Assembly (NCBI RefSeq): GCF_003119195.2
Contig: NZ_CP022254.1
Coordinates: forward strand, 665,501 to 729,500
DNA from: Azospirillum baldaniorum
GTDB lineage: Bacteria > Pseudomonadota > Alphaproteobacteria > Azospirillales > Azospirillaceae
Reading direction: 5' to 3'
DNA: 64,000 nucleotides
Below are positions 47,367 through 58,861 of this stretch, piece after piece. The position numbers and the translations under genes are program-made. Each line of letters opens with the position of its first letter. Position 1 is the first letter of the stretch. The notes beneath the pieces were generated by a model. The model searched no databases and was not told where the DNA came from. It worked only from the letters and a program-made list of their open reading frames with translations.

Positions 47367-48461
47367 TCAGCCATCCTCCAGATGCAGCAGCACCGCGGTG
47401 CCGAGCAGCACGCTGACGCAGGCCGGGCTCCAGGCCGCCATGGCCAGCGGGATGGTTTCGGAGATGCCGAAGGTGCGGATCACGTCGGTCATCACGAACA
47501 GCACGAATCCGGTCAGAACGCCGCCGGACACCATGGTCATGGTGCCGCCGCGCCGCGGCAGCCGCAGCGAGAAGGCCGCGGCGAACAGCACCATCGCCAC
47601 ATAGAGCAGGGGCTGCGACAGCAGCGACTGGTAATGCAGCCGGTGCCGGACCGCCGGGAAACCGGTGGCCTCCAGCGTGCGGATGAACTGCGGCAAATCC
47701 CAGAAGGAGATCGTCTCCGGCGCGGCGAAGCTTTCCTCGATGGTGGTCCGGTTCAGCTCCGTCGGGATGACGTAGGTCGGCACCGTCTCCGACTCCTTCT
47801 TGCCGAGGTTGATCGTCGCATCCTGCAACTCCCACTTCCGGTCGCGCAGCACGGCGCGCGGCGCGTCCACCCGGCCGATGTAGGTCATGTTGGTGTCGAA
47901 GCGCAGGACGATCACCTGGCTCATCTCGAAGGTCAGCGGGTTCACGCCGTCGGCGTGGATGAAATACTGCTCCCCCGCCTCCTGCTGGCGCAGCCACAGG
48001 CCGCTGCGCGAGACGTCGAAACTGCTCGACTTCAGCTTCAGATAGCGGTCCTGGAGCTGGTTGTACTTGGCGATGAAGACGGCGCCGACCGGGTTGATCA
48101 TCGTCACCTTCACGGCGCCGATCATCAGCGCGGCGATCAGCACCGGGGTCAGGAACTGCCAGGCCGACACGCCGACCGCGCGGGCCACCACCAGCTCCGC
48201 GCTGCGCGTCAGCCGCCAGAAGGTGAACATGCCGCTGAACAGGATCACGAAGGGAAAGATCTGCTGGCCGATCTCCGGCAGCTTCAGCAGGGCCATGCGC
48301 AGGACCAGCCAGAAGGTGATGTCCGGTTTGGTCCCGGCGCGGCGCAGCAGTTCCACGACGTCGAGCAGCAGGATGATCGACAGCAGGATGCCGAGCAGCA
48401 GCAGGAACCAGGTGACGAACTGGCGCCCGATGTAGCGCGACAGCGTGGCGGATGAATACAT
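47367..48461 (-). CDS. lptG: LPS export permease LptG
   Basis: 364 residues of the YjgP/YjgQ family, with six membrane helices and a large periplasmic domain between helices 3 and 4. The N-terminus (LSRYIGRQFVTWFLLLLGILL) and the segment FWRLTRSAELVVARAVGVSAWQFL are diagnostic of LptG rather than LptF. LptG pairs with LptF and LptB to extract lipopolysaccharide from the inner membrane. The ATG at 48461 gives the standard N-terminus; the frame is open further but only as a shadow of pepA. lptF and lptD, often adjacent, are absent here. Confidence 0.93.
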   Translation of the reverse strand: MYSSATLSRYIGRQFVTWFLLLLGILLSIILLLDVVELLRRAGTKPDITFWLVLRMALLKLPEIGQQIFPFVILFSGMFTFWRLTRSAELVVARAVGVSAWQFLTPVLIAALMIGAVKVTMINPVGAVFIAKYNQLQDRYLKLKSSSFDVSRSGLWLRQQEAGEQYFIHADGVNPLTFEMSQVIVLRFDTNMTYIGRVDAPRAVLRDRKWELQDATINLGKKESETVPTYVIPTELNRTTIEESFAAPETISFWDLPQFIRTLEATGFPAVRHRLHYQSLLSQPLLYVAMVLFAAAFSLRLPRRGGTMTMVSGGVLTGFVLFVMTDVIRTFGISETIPLAMAAWSPACVSVLLGTAVLLHLEDG

Positions 48462-48687
48462 GGGCTCCGGCCTCCCCGGCCGATCGACGGGCGGTACGCG
48501 GCGCGCCGGGGGCTTCCACCACGGCGTGCCGGGGCTATGTACTGCGGACGGGCGCGGGAAACAACCGGTCCGCGCCTTGACAGGGCGCACGGGAAGGTCT
48601 TTATCCCAGGGTGGTTGCGGATCGATCCCACCCGCCCCGGCGCCCGCGCGCCGGCCGTCCCAGCCGAGAGGAGCCCGAGAGGAGCCG

Positions 48688-50190
48688 ATGAAGTTCGCCT
48701 TTGCGAAGCCCGCGCTGCCCAAGTCCGGCACCGTCGCCGTCACCGTCGCCACCGATCGCGCGCTCGGCGCCGCGGGGCGGGATCTCGACCAGAAGACGGG
48801 CGGCACGCTGTCCCGCGCCATGAAGGCCAGCCGCTTCACCGGCAAGAAGGAGGAGACGCTGGCCATCCTCGCCCCCGCCGGGGTCGAGTTCGACCGCGTC
48901 CTCCTGGTCGGCATCGGCAAGGGTGAGGATCTGTCCGAGGCCGCCCTCCAGGCCGTCGGCGGCGCCGTCGTCGCCGCCCTGGACAAGTCCGGCGAGACGG
49001 AGGTCTCCGTCCTGCTCGACCTGCCGGACGGCGGCACCGTGGCACCCGACGCGGCGGCGGCGGAACTCGCCTTCGGCGCGCAGCTCCGCTCCTACCGCTT
49101 CGACAAGTACCGGACGACCGAGAAGAAGGAGGCCAAGCCCTCCCTCAAGAAGATCATCGTCCTGACCGCCGAGCCGGACGCCGCCAAGCGCGCCTACGGC
49201 CGTCTGGAGCCGCTGGCCGAGTCCGTCGCCTACACCCGCGATCTGGTGTCGGAGCCGGCCAACGTCCTGAACCCGGAGAGCCTCGCCGACCGCTGCCGGG
49301 ACCTGACCGACGTCGGCCTGCAGGTCGAGGTGCTGGACCTCAAGAAGCTGAAGAAGCTCGGCATGGGCGCGCTGATCGGCGTCGCCCAGGGCAGCGCCTT
49401 CGAGCCGCGCGTCGTCGTGATGCGCTGGGACGGCGCCCCCGACGCCGAGGACCGCCGCCCGCTCGCCTTCATCGGCAAGGGCGTGACCTTCGACACCGGC
49501 GGCATCTCCATCAAGCCCGCCGCCGGGATGGAGGACATGAAGTGGGACATGGGCGGCGCCGCGGTGGTCATCGGCACCATGCGCGCACTCGCCGCCCGCA
49601 AGGCGAAGGTGAACGCCGTCGGCATCGTCGGCCTGGTCGAGAACATGCCGTCCGGCACCGCGCAGCGGCCCGGCGACGTGGTGACCTCGCTGTCCGGCCA
49701 GACCATCGAGGTGATCAACACCGACGCCGAAGGCCGTCTCGTCCTGGCCGACTGCCTGACCTACGCGCAGGAGACCTTCAAGCCGCGCCTGCTGGTCGAC
49801 CTCGCCACCCTGACCGGTGCGGTCATCATCGCGCTGGGCCATGAGCACGCCGGCCTGTTCGCCAACGACGACTGGCTGGCCGAGAACCTGCTGGCCGCCG
49901 GCCGGTCGGTGGGCGAGCCGCTGTGGCGCCTGCCGATGGGCGACGCCTACGACAAGGACATCAACTCCGACATCGCCGACATGAAGAACGTCGGGTCGGG
50001 CCGCGGTGCCGGCAGCATCGTCGGCGCACAGTTCCTCAAGCGTTTCGTCGAGGACCTGCCCTGGGCGCACATCGACATCGCCGGCGTCGCCTGGTCCAAG
50101 AAGGACACGGCCATCGTCCCGAAGGGCGGCACCGCCTTCGGCGTGCGTCTGCTCGACCGCTTCGTGGCGAGCTATCACGAGGGCAAGTAA
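48688..50190 (+). CDS. pepA: Leucyl aminopeptidase
   Basis: 500 residues, family M17. The C-terminal catalytic domain has the metal-binding and active-site elements: FIGKGVTFDTGGISIKPA, KWDMGGAA, NMPSGTAQRPGD, NTDAEGRLVLADCL and the terminal GKGTAFGVRLL-like stretch (GGTAFGVRLLDRF). It removes N-terminal residues from peptides in the cytoplasm. AGAGGAG lies 4 bases upstream of the ATG. It is divergent from lptG. holC follows but is separated by a terminator. Confidence 0.96.
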   Translation: MKFAFAKPALPKSGTVAVTVATDRALGAAGRDLDQKTGGTLSRAMKASRFTGKKEETLAILAPAGVEFDRVLLVGIGKGEDLSEAALQAVGGAVVAALDKSGETEVSVLLDLPDGGTVAPDAAAAELAFGAQLRSYRFDKYRTTEKKEAKPSLKKIIVLTAEPDAAKRAYGRLEPLAESVAYTRDLVSEPANVLNPESLADRCRDLTDVGLQVEVLDLKKLKKLGMGALIGVAQGSAFEPRVVVMRWDGAPDAEDRRPLAFIGKGVTFDTGGISIKPAAGMEDMKWDMGGAAVVIGTMRALAARKAKVNAVGIVGLVENMPSGTAQRPGDVVTSLSGQTIEVINTDAEGRLVLADCLTYAQETFKPRLLVDLATLTGAVIIALGHEHAGLFANDDWLAENLLAAGRSVGEPLWRLPMGDAYDKDINSDIADMKNVGSGRGAGSIVGAQFLKRFVEDLPWAHIDIAGVAWSKKDTAIVPKGGTAFGVRLLDRFVASYHEGK

Positions 50191-50218
50191 GTCCCCGTCC
50201 GGCGGGGGCCGTTTTTTT
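50191..50218 (+). terminator. Terminator or attenuator between pepA and holC
   Basis: CCCCG and CGGGG form a GC-rich stem (about 50193-50207), followed by GCCG and seven T residues (50212-50218). It should stop much of the pepA transcription before holC. Confidence 0.7.
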
Positions 50219-50240
50219 CCCTCTCCCCTCGGGGAGAGGG
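50219..50240 (+). repeat. Hairpin close to the holC ribosome site
   Basis: A perfect 10-bp stem CCCTCTCCCC / GGGGAGAGGG with a 2-base loop, ending 18 bases before the holC ATG. It matches the core of the dispersed intergenic palindromes and could limit access to the ribosome site (GAGGGG at 50251-50256). Confidence 0.6.
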
Positions 50241-50258
50241 AAATTTCCACGAGGGGCC

Positions 50259-50708
50259 ATGACCGAGGTCCGTTTCTATCACCTCCAGCGGCGCACGCTC
50301 GAACAGGCGTTGCCGAAGATTCTGGAAAAGGTCCTGGAGCGCGGTTGGCGCGCCGTCGTCCTGGCCGGCTCGCCGGAGCGGGTGGACGCGCTCAATCAGC
50401 ATTTGTGGACCTACGATCCTTCCTCCTTCCTGCCGCACGGCGCGTCCCGCGACGGCTTCGCCGCCGAACAGCCGGTCTGGCTGACCGCCGAGGAGGAAAA
50501 CCCCAACGGGGCCACCGTCCTGGTTCTGGTGGACGGGGTGACCAGCGACGCGATGGGCTCCTTCGACCTCGTCTGCGACCTGTTCGACGGCAATGACGGC
50601 GACGCGGTGCTTGCCGCCAGGGACCGTTGGAAGATCTGCAAGGCCGCCGGACACGCCCTCACCTACTGGCAGCAAAACGACCGCGGCGGTTGGGAAAAGC
50701 GCGCCTGA
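50259..50708 (+). CDS. holC: DNA polymerase III subunit chi
   Basis: 149 residues beginning MTEVRFYHLQRRTLEQALPKIL, which matches HolC. Further family segments are GWRAVVLAGSPERVDALNQHLWTYDP, FLPHG, and a terminal RDRWKICKAAGHALTYWQQNDRGGWEKRA. Chi joins the clamp-loader complex and single-strand binding protein during replication. The ATG at 50259 follows GAGGGG. pepA-holC is a common order, but a terminator separates them here. Confidence 0.94.
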   Translation: MTEVRFYHLQRRTLEQALPKILEKVLERGWRAVVLAGSPERVDALNQHLWTYDPSSFLPHGASRDGFAAEQPVWLTAEEENPNGATVLVLVDGVTSDAMGSFDLVCDLFDGNDGDAVLAARDRWKICKAAGHALTYWQQNDRGGWEKRA

Positions 50709-50871
50709 AACCAAGGACTGCTGTAGGTTTTAAACTGTTCTCCGAATGATACCGCTAACGCGGCACAATATAGCGTTCATGTGTCTCCACCGGCCTTGAC
50801 GGGCCTGCTGTGCACAAGGTTAATCTAAAACCCGTAAAATCCCGCGGGGCGGCGCACAGGTGGAGGGCAGC

Positions 50872-50913
50872 ATGCACAAGTGCGTCGGACCGGCAGCGGC
50901 GGCACTGCCATGA
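50872..50913 (+). CDS. 13-codon leader ORF upstream of the receiver-kinase
   Basis: A short frame encodes MHKCVGPAAAALP and ends with TGA at 50911-50913. It is preceded by GTGGAGGG at 4-5 bases, a much better ribosome site than that of the next gene. Its stop overlaps the following ATG (ATGA), so ribosomes finishing it can re-initiate on the kinase gene. It may be a coupling or attenuation leader; no run of regulatory codons is seen. Confidence 0.5.
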   Translation: MHKCVGPAAAALP

Positions 50914-52157
50914 CCCGCAGCGCTCTCGACCCGACGCTCGCGCGCGACGTCAAGGACGCCGCCATCCTGATCGTCGACGACAACGCGTCGAACGTCGATC
51001 TGGTGCGCGACATCCTGACCCACGAGGGCTACACCGCCGTGCGGGGGGAAACCGATCCCCGGCGGGTTCCCGCGCTCTGCGAGGCGCAGCGCTTCGACCT
51101 TCTGCTCATCGACATCCGCATGCCGCACATGAGCGGTTTCGATCTGATGGAGCGCGTCAACACCCTGTACAGCGACGATTACGTGCCCATCCTGGTGCTG
51201 ACCGCCCATACCGACCAGGAGACGCGGCGTCGCTCGCTGGAAATGGGGGCCAACGACTTCCTCACCAAGCCCTTCATCGCCTGGGAACTGCTGCACCGCG
51301 TGCGCAGCGTGCTGGAGATCCGCAAGCTCTACCAGCGCGCAGCCGAGCAGAACCGCGGGCTGGAGCGCCGCGTGTCGGAGCGCACGGCGGAACTCAGCAC
51401 CGCCCTTGAGGCGGCACGGCAGGCCGACCGGGCCAAGCTCGACTTCCTCTCGGTGACCAGCCATGAGTTGCGAACCCCTCTGAACGCCATCATCGGCTTC
51501 GCCGAGGTGCTGTCCAGCGAGGCGCACGGGCCGCTCGGTCACGACGACTACATGGACTATGTCCGGCTCATCGAGGAGAGCGGCAAGGCGCTGCTCGGCA
51601 TGGTCAACAACATCCTGGACTTCACGCGGGGGTCCGGCGGCATCGACCTCGCCGAGTCGACCATCGACCTGCCCGGCCTGCTGATCCAATGCATCGATCT
51701 GCTCGGCGCCAAGGCGCAGGCCAAGTCGCAGACCATCACGCTTCAGCCGGGACCGCCCATCACGCTGCGCGCCGACCAGCGGCGCTTGGCGGAGATGATC
51801 GTCCATCTGCTGGACAACGCGGTGAAGTTCGGTCACCGGGGCGCTCGGGTCTCGCTGCGAATCTCCCTCCAGGGCGGGATGGTCGCCGTCGCCGTCGCCG
51901 ACGACGGGCCCGGAATCCCGCCGGACATCGTCGACCACGTCTTCAGCCCGTTCATCCAAGGCGAACGCTCGCTCGTGCGTCAGCACGAGGGCATCGGGCT
52001 CGGCCTGCCCATCGTCCGCCGCTTCGCCGAACTGCACGGCGGCAGCGTGGAATTGGACAGCGCGCCGGGGCACGGCACGACCGTGACCATCCTCCTGCCC
52101 GCCGCCCGACTGACGGCGCCGCCCATCGCTGGCCTCAGGGAATCCCGGGCGTTCTAA
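50910..52157 (+). CDS. Receiver-histidine kinase hybrid
   Basis: 415 residues: an N-terminal receiver (phosphoacceptor Asp68 in LLIDIRMP, Lys120), then a coiled coil (LERRVSERTAELSTALEAARQ). A HisKA domain follows with His185 in TSHELRTP, then a HATPase (ADDGPGIPPDIV, GIGLGLPIV). There is no sensor or membrane segment, so the receiver is probably the input, controlled by another kinase. The ATG at 50910 has no ribosome site of its own and overlaps the stop of a 13-codon leader ORF. A GTG at 50880 is in frame. Confidence 0.9.
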   Translation: MTRSALDPTLARDVKDAAILIVDDNASNVDLVRDILTHEGYTAVRGETDPRRVPALCEAQRFDLLLIDIRMPHMSGFDLMERVNTLYSDDYVPILVLTAHTDQETRRRSLEMGANDFLTKPFIAWELLHRVRSVLEIRKLYQRAAEQNRGLERRVSERTAELSTALEAARQADRAKLDFLSVTSHELRTPLNAIIGFAEVLSSEAHGPLGHDDYMDYVRLIEESGKALLGMVNNILDFTRGSGGIDLAESTIDLPGLLIQCIDLLGAKAQAKSQTITLQPGPPITLRADQRRLAEMIVHLLDNAVKFGHRGARVSLRISLQGGMVAVAVADDGPGIPPDIVDHVFSPFIQGERSLVRQHEGIGLGLPIVRRFAELHGGSVELDSAPGHGTTVTILLPAARLTAPPIAGLRESRAF

Positions 52158-52218
52158 AGCGTCCCCGGTTCCGGATGGGTTGGGCCCCGGCTTCGGACAG
52201 ATCATTTGGCGAGGCTGG

Positions 52219-53535
52219 TCATTCGGCGAGGCTGGGTTCCTCCAACGGTCCGACCTCAGCCTCGGCAGGGTTGGGCGGAGCGGTTTCCGGCAACCCGAGG
52301 AACAGGGCGGCCAGGGCGATCAGGGCCATCGCCCCAGCCGTAAGGAAGGCGGCGGAATAGCCGAAGCGGTCCACGATCACGCCGGTGACGAAGCCGCTGG
52401 TCGCAGCCCCCACCCCCTGCATCGTGGCGACCGCCCCGAAGGCGAGGTTGTAGCGCCCGGTTCCGCGCATCAGGTCGGCGATCACCAGCGGCGTCAGGGC
52501 GGTGAAGATCCCGGCGCCCACCCCGTCCAGAAGCTGGACGCCGATCAGCCAAGCGCTGTTGTCCGACAGGGTGTAGAGGACGGCCCGCAACGGCAGGATG
52601 GCGAAGCCGACCAGCAGGATCGGCTTGCGGCCCAGACGGTCGGCCGTCCGTCCCACCAGGATGGCGATGGGAAGCATGACGAGCTGGGCGGCGATGATGC
52701 AGGACGACATCATGACCGTCGCCCATTCCGGGTGCCCCGCGGCCAGCTTCTGTCCGACCAGCGGCAGCAGGGGGGCGTTGGCGAAATGGAACAGCAAGGC
52801 GCAACTGCCGAAGATCAGCAGCGGCCGGCACTGGACCAGGATGCCCATGCCGGAGACCTTCTCCCCGTCGCCCGCACCGCCTTCCGACCCGCCGCCTGCC
52901 GACGCCTCGACCCCGCGGGCGCGGCGCTGGTCGATGGCGGAGGCCGGGATCGACAGGACGGCAATTGATGACAGGACCGCGAACACCGGCACCAGCAGAA
53001 AGACCGCCTGCTGCGAGAACAGCCAGCCGACCAGCCCGGCGAGCGCCGCGACGCCGACGTTGCCCGCATGGTCGAAGGCGGCGTTGCGCCCCATCCGCCG
53101 GGCGAGCAGGCGTTGCGGGACGAGACCGAGGGTCAGGGCCGCCACTGCCGGGCCGAACACGTCCCCGACCACCGCAATCAACGTGTTCGCGATCAGGACC
53201 GGCCAGAAGTTGGGGAACAGGTAGATGCACAGCGCCCCCGCACCCAGCACGACCAGCGCCAGGACGATGGCCTCGCGCTTGCGGTGGGTGGCATCGATGG
53301 CCGCCCCGATCGGCGTCTGCACGGCAAGCCCGAGCCAGCCGGCCAGACTGGTCACCAGACCGACCTCGGACTGGCTCCAATGCTGCTGGGTCACCAGAAA
53401 GACGTTGAGATAGGGACCGAGCGCCCCACGCACGTCCGCCAGCAGGAAATTCACGGCGTCCAGCGACGCCGGCCGGAAGCCGCGACCGGATTCGTCCGAA
53501 GGCGCCGACTCCCGTCCATGTCTGTCAGCAGGCAA
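52219..53535 (-). CDS. MFS transporter
   Basis: 438 residues with twelve predicted membrane helices. The first part reads VNFLLADVRGALGPYLNVFLV, and GRTADRLGRKPILLVGF has the MFS loop pattern. A Gly/Glu-rich cytoplasmic loop joins the two halves (EASAGGGSEGGAGDGEK). The substrate is unknown. The TTG at 53535 is chosen because AAGGGAGAG lies 5 bases before it; upstream codons lack any other supported start. It lies downstream of the DUF2336 gene. Confidence 0.86.
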   Translation of the reverse strand: MPADRHGRESAPSDESGRGFRPASLDAVNFLLADVRGALGPYLNVFLVTQQHWSQSEVGLVTSLAGWLGLAVQTPIGAAIDATHRKREAIVLALVVLGAGALCIYLFPNFWPVLIANTLIAVVGDVFGPAVAALTLGLVPQRLLARRMGRNAAFDHAGNVGVAALAGLVGWLFSQQAVFLLVPVFAVLSSIAVLSIPASAIDQRRARGVEASAGGGSEGGAGDGEKVSGMGILVQCRPLLIFGSCALLFHFANAPLLPLVGQKLAAGHPEWATVMMSSCIIAAQLVMLPIAILVGRTADRLGRKPILLVGFAILPLRAVLYTLSDNSAWLIGVQLLDGVGAGIFTALTPLVIADLMRGTGRYNLAFGAVATMQGVGAATSGFVTGVIVDRFGYSAAFLTAGAMALIALAALFLGLPETAPPNPAEAEVGPLEEPSLAE

Positions 53536-53755
53536 CGCGCTCTCCCTTCCAAGGATCTGGCAGAAAGACCGCGGCCAGACGCAAAGGCTAGGAACAGCGG
53601 GCACCGAAAAATGGCACCATGGGGCATGGTCGTTCAAGGTGATCGTAACGGAACGATCAGATCAACCTCAAAGCTACGGCAAATGAAAGGTTGCCAGGAC
53701 CACTTGCAACCGCAACTCAAAACTGCGCATCAAGCAATTTTCGAAGCTGCCGGCG

Positions 53756-54871
53756 TTATCTCGTTTCCATACGCATGAGATCGCCCAGCTTGTCGAGCAG
53801 GTAGTCCAGATCCTCCGCCGCCAGATCCTCGTACTGGGTCAGGATGCGCTCGATCACCCGGCGGCGGTGGCGCTCGATGTCGTGCGCTTCGCCGTCGTAG
53901 GGGGTCTCCTTGAGCACGTCCAAAGCGATCCGGCAGGCGGGCAGCAGGGCCGGCGGCTGCTTGGCCTTGTCGTAGATGGACTTCAGACCCAGCCGCCCAG
54001 CGTCGTGGATCAGCAGACGGGCATTGGTCAGCGGCACGTTGGCCAAATGGGACAGCGCCGTCTCGAAAAAGGCGCTGTCGCCCATGCACAGCGCCCGCAC
54101 CAGCAGCGACGGGGTCAGGCGGCCGCTGCGCGACAGTTGCGCGACCAGCCGTTCCAGCGCGCCCTCGTCGCTTTCCCCCGAGAAGAGGGCGACGGTGGCG
54201 CGCTCGCGGCTTTGCAGGATCAAGTCGGCGGCGACCTTGGCCGGAAGGTCGTGGTTGGCCACCAGATGCTGCTGGAGCTTTTCCGAGACCACGGCGACCA
54301 GCCGCTCGGCGATGGTGATCGGCAGGCGGGCGCGCTGGACCAGCGGCTCCTGCACGGTTTCGCTGTCGGCGAAGCGTTCAATGACCCGGCCGAGCGTCTG
54401 CTCGCCGAGATCAGCGCTCTCATTGGCGACCAGGACCGCCACGGCCCCCTCCGACGCGGTGTCGATCAGCGCGTCGGCGACGCTGGCGGACAGGGCCGGA
54501 CGCTGTGCGATGGCGGTGTGCTTGGCGTCCGTTCCAGTCCGCACCAGCTCGACGAGGTCGGCGTCGGTCAGCACCGTGGAGACGCTGAGCACCGGGATCG
54601 CCACGGCCTCCACGTCGCGCGCCAGCATCAGCGCGACGTCGCGCGGCAACGCCGGGTTGGCCTTCAGGTTCTCGGCCAGCGACTGGCGCACGCGCACCAC
54701 GGCGTCGCGCGCCATGAAGCGGATGATGTCTTCGGCGAGCCGGCGCTCGCTGTCTGACAAGGTGGTTGCGGAAAACTGCTTGGCGATCTTGACCGCCAGT
54801 TCGGAACGGCTGTTCGGCGACGGGTCCGACAACAGACGGGACACGTCGTCCTTGGTGAGTTGGTCGCTCAT
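53756..54871 (-). CDS. DUF2336 domain-containing protein
   Basis: 371 residues, all soluble and mainly helical, built from HEAT-like stretches (VRQSLAENLKANPALPRDVALMLARDVEAVAIPVLS). DUF2336 covers most of the chain. The family is found in Alphaproteobacteria and its function is unknown. A TTGA-N7-TTAA box, one base from the CtrA consensus, lies about 100 bases upstream, suggesting membership of that regulon. It starts at ATG 54871. Confidence 0.88.
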   Translation of the reverse strand: MSDQLTKDDVSRLLSDPSPNSRSELAVKIAKQFSATTLSDSERRLAEDIIRFMARDAVVRVRQSLAENLKANPALPRDVALMLARDVEAVAIPVLSVSTVLTDADLVELVRTGTDAKHTAIAQRPALSASVADALIDTASEGAVAVLVANESADLGEQTLGRVIERFADSETVQEPLVQRARLPITIAERLVAVVSEKLQQHLVANHDLPAKVAADLILQSRERATVALFSGESDEGALERLVAQLSRSGRLTPSLLVRALCMGDSAFFETALSHLANVPLTNARLLIHDAGRLGLKSIYDKAKQPPALLPACRIALDVLKETPYDGEAHDIERHRRRVIERILTQYEDLAAEDLDYLLDKLGDLMRMETR

Positions 54872-54968
54872 GGGTCCCGGACCCTTTCCTGCCCTGCGTC
54901 GCTCCCCGCGCCTCGGATTCGTGCATCAGAGGGAACGAATGTATTCAGGTCATGATCGGACCAAAGCA

Positions 54969-54983
54969 TTGAGCCTTTGTTAA
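54969..54983 (-). promoter_or_regulatory. Possible CtrA-type box upstream of the DUF2336 gene
   Basis: TTGA, seven bases, TTAA on the plus strand (TTAA-N7-TCAA toward the gene), one base off the consensus and about 98 bases before the start codon. Weaker evidence than the sites upstream of divK and the EAL-like gene. Confidence 0.35.
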
Positions 54984-55034
54984 CGACGATTGCCGGTGGC
55001 GGGACGGCCTGGGCCGCTCCTCACCAGCCGCCCA

Positions 55035-55298
55035 TCACCAGCCGCCGTGCCGGTGATGGTGACGGGGGCCGCTATGGTGACCCCCGCGATGCCCCCCGTA
55101 ATAGCCACCGTAGTAGGGGCGGCCATACACGACGGGCGGCGGCGCGTAATAGCGATACTGCGGGCGCTCGTAATAGCCGTAGCCATAGGACCGGTGTCCG
55201 TAGCCGTAAACGGGACCGGGAGTCCCGGCGGCGACGTAGCAGCCGGAAAGCAGAAGGGCGGCAAAGGTCAGAAGGGACAGCGAGCGGAGCGTCGACAT
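55035..55298 (-). CDS. Small Tyr/Gly/His-rich lipoprotein
   Basis: 87 residues. The N-terminus is a lipoprotein signal peptide with lipobox LLSGC (Cys20). The mature part is a low-complexity chain of Tyr, Gly, Pro and Arg (PVYGYGHRSYGYGYY) and ends in a His-rich tail (HHHRHGGW). Such short lipoproteins are common in Alphaproteobacteria but of unknown role; the His tail might bind metal. Start and reading frame are supported by the lipobox. Confidence 0.82.
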   Translation of the reverse strand: MSTLRSLSLLTFAALLLSGCYVAAGTPGPVYGYGHRSYGYGYYERPQYRYYAPPPVVYGRPYYGGYYGGHRGGHHSGPRHHHRHGGW

Positions 55299-55857
55299 GG
55301 GCGTTCCTGTGCCAGGGGTCGTACCGTACTGACGGGATGAACGCTCGATTTGGGGAAATTATTCCGGTGGTGGCGGAGGTGAGAGCATCCCGACATCATC
55401 CGATGGCGCTGATCGTTCGCAGAGCAGGCGGATATCAGCAGAGAGGGACAGTCACTTTTGACAAGACCCATAAACGGTGACTTTGGCCCCCTCCCTAACC
55501 CTCCCCCTCTTCGAGGTGGAGGGGACTGCCGCCGCTTCGCGGAAGGCACCCTCTCCCGCAAAGCGGGGGAGGGCCGGGGTGGGGGCAGGGTTTCACAAAG
55601 ACAGGGCCAATGCAAAAAGACAGGAATGCCAGTCTATTCAAGGGCCTATGTGGACAGCTTCTGAAGTTTCACCTTACCGGCAGCGACACACGCCGCTGCA
55701 GGAATACAGCATAGAGAAAGATATTTAGAAGATTGCCCCGAAACCATCGGTTTTCGATGCATACATCTATTTTCGATAAATACGGCATTTCTATTATGAT
55801 CATGTCTATGCCATGCTGTTCACCCAAGTATTGGCAACGAATCAGCAAAGGTGAGAT
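55299..55857. other. 559-base intergenic stretch: palindrome element plus AT-rich region
   Basis: No gene is supported here. It holds a C/G-rich palindrome (55485-55590) and then an AT-rich segment (about 55640-55857) with two TTTTCGAT copies 19 bases apart (55751-55758 and 55770-55777). The latter may be the promoter and operator region of the following gene. Short open frames in it have no ribosome site or coding look. Confidence 0.6.
55485..55590. repeat. C/G-rich palindromic element
   Basis: GGCCCCCTCCCTAACCCTCCC at the left pairs with GAGGGCCGGGGTGGGGGC at the right, with inner modules CCGCTTCGCGGAAGG and CTCTCCCGCAAAGCGGGGG. It is a full copy of the window's dispersed family, here between the lipoprotein gene and the next gene. 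Confidence 0.8.
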
Positions 55858-58850
<2,993 letters not shown>

Positions 58851-58861
58851 GGGCGTGCCCC

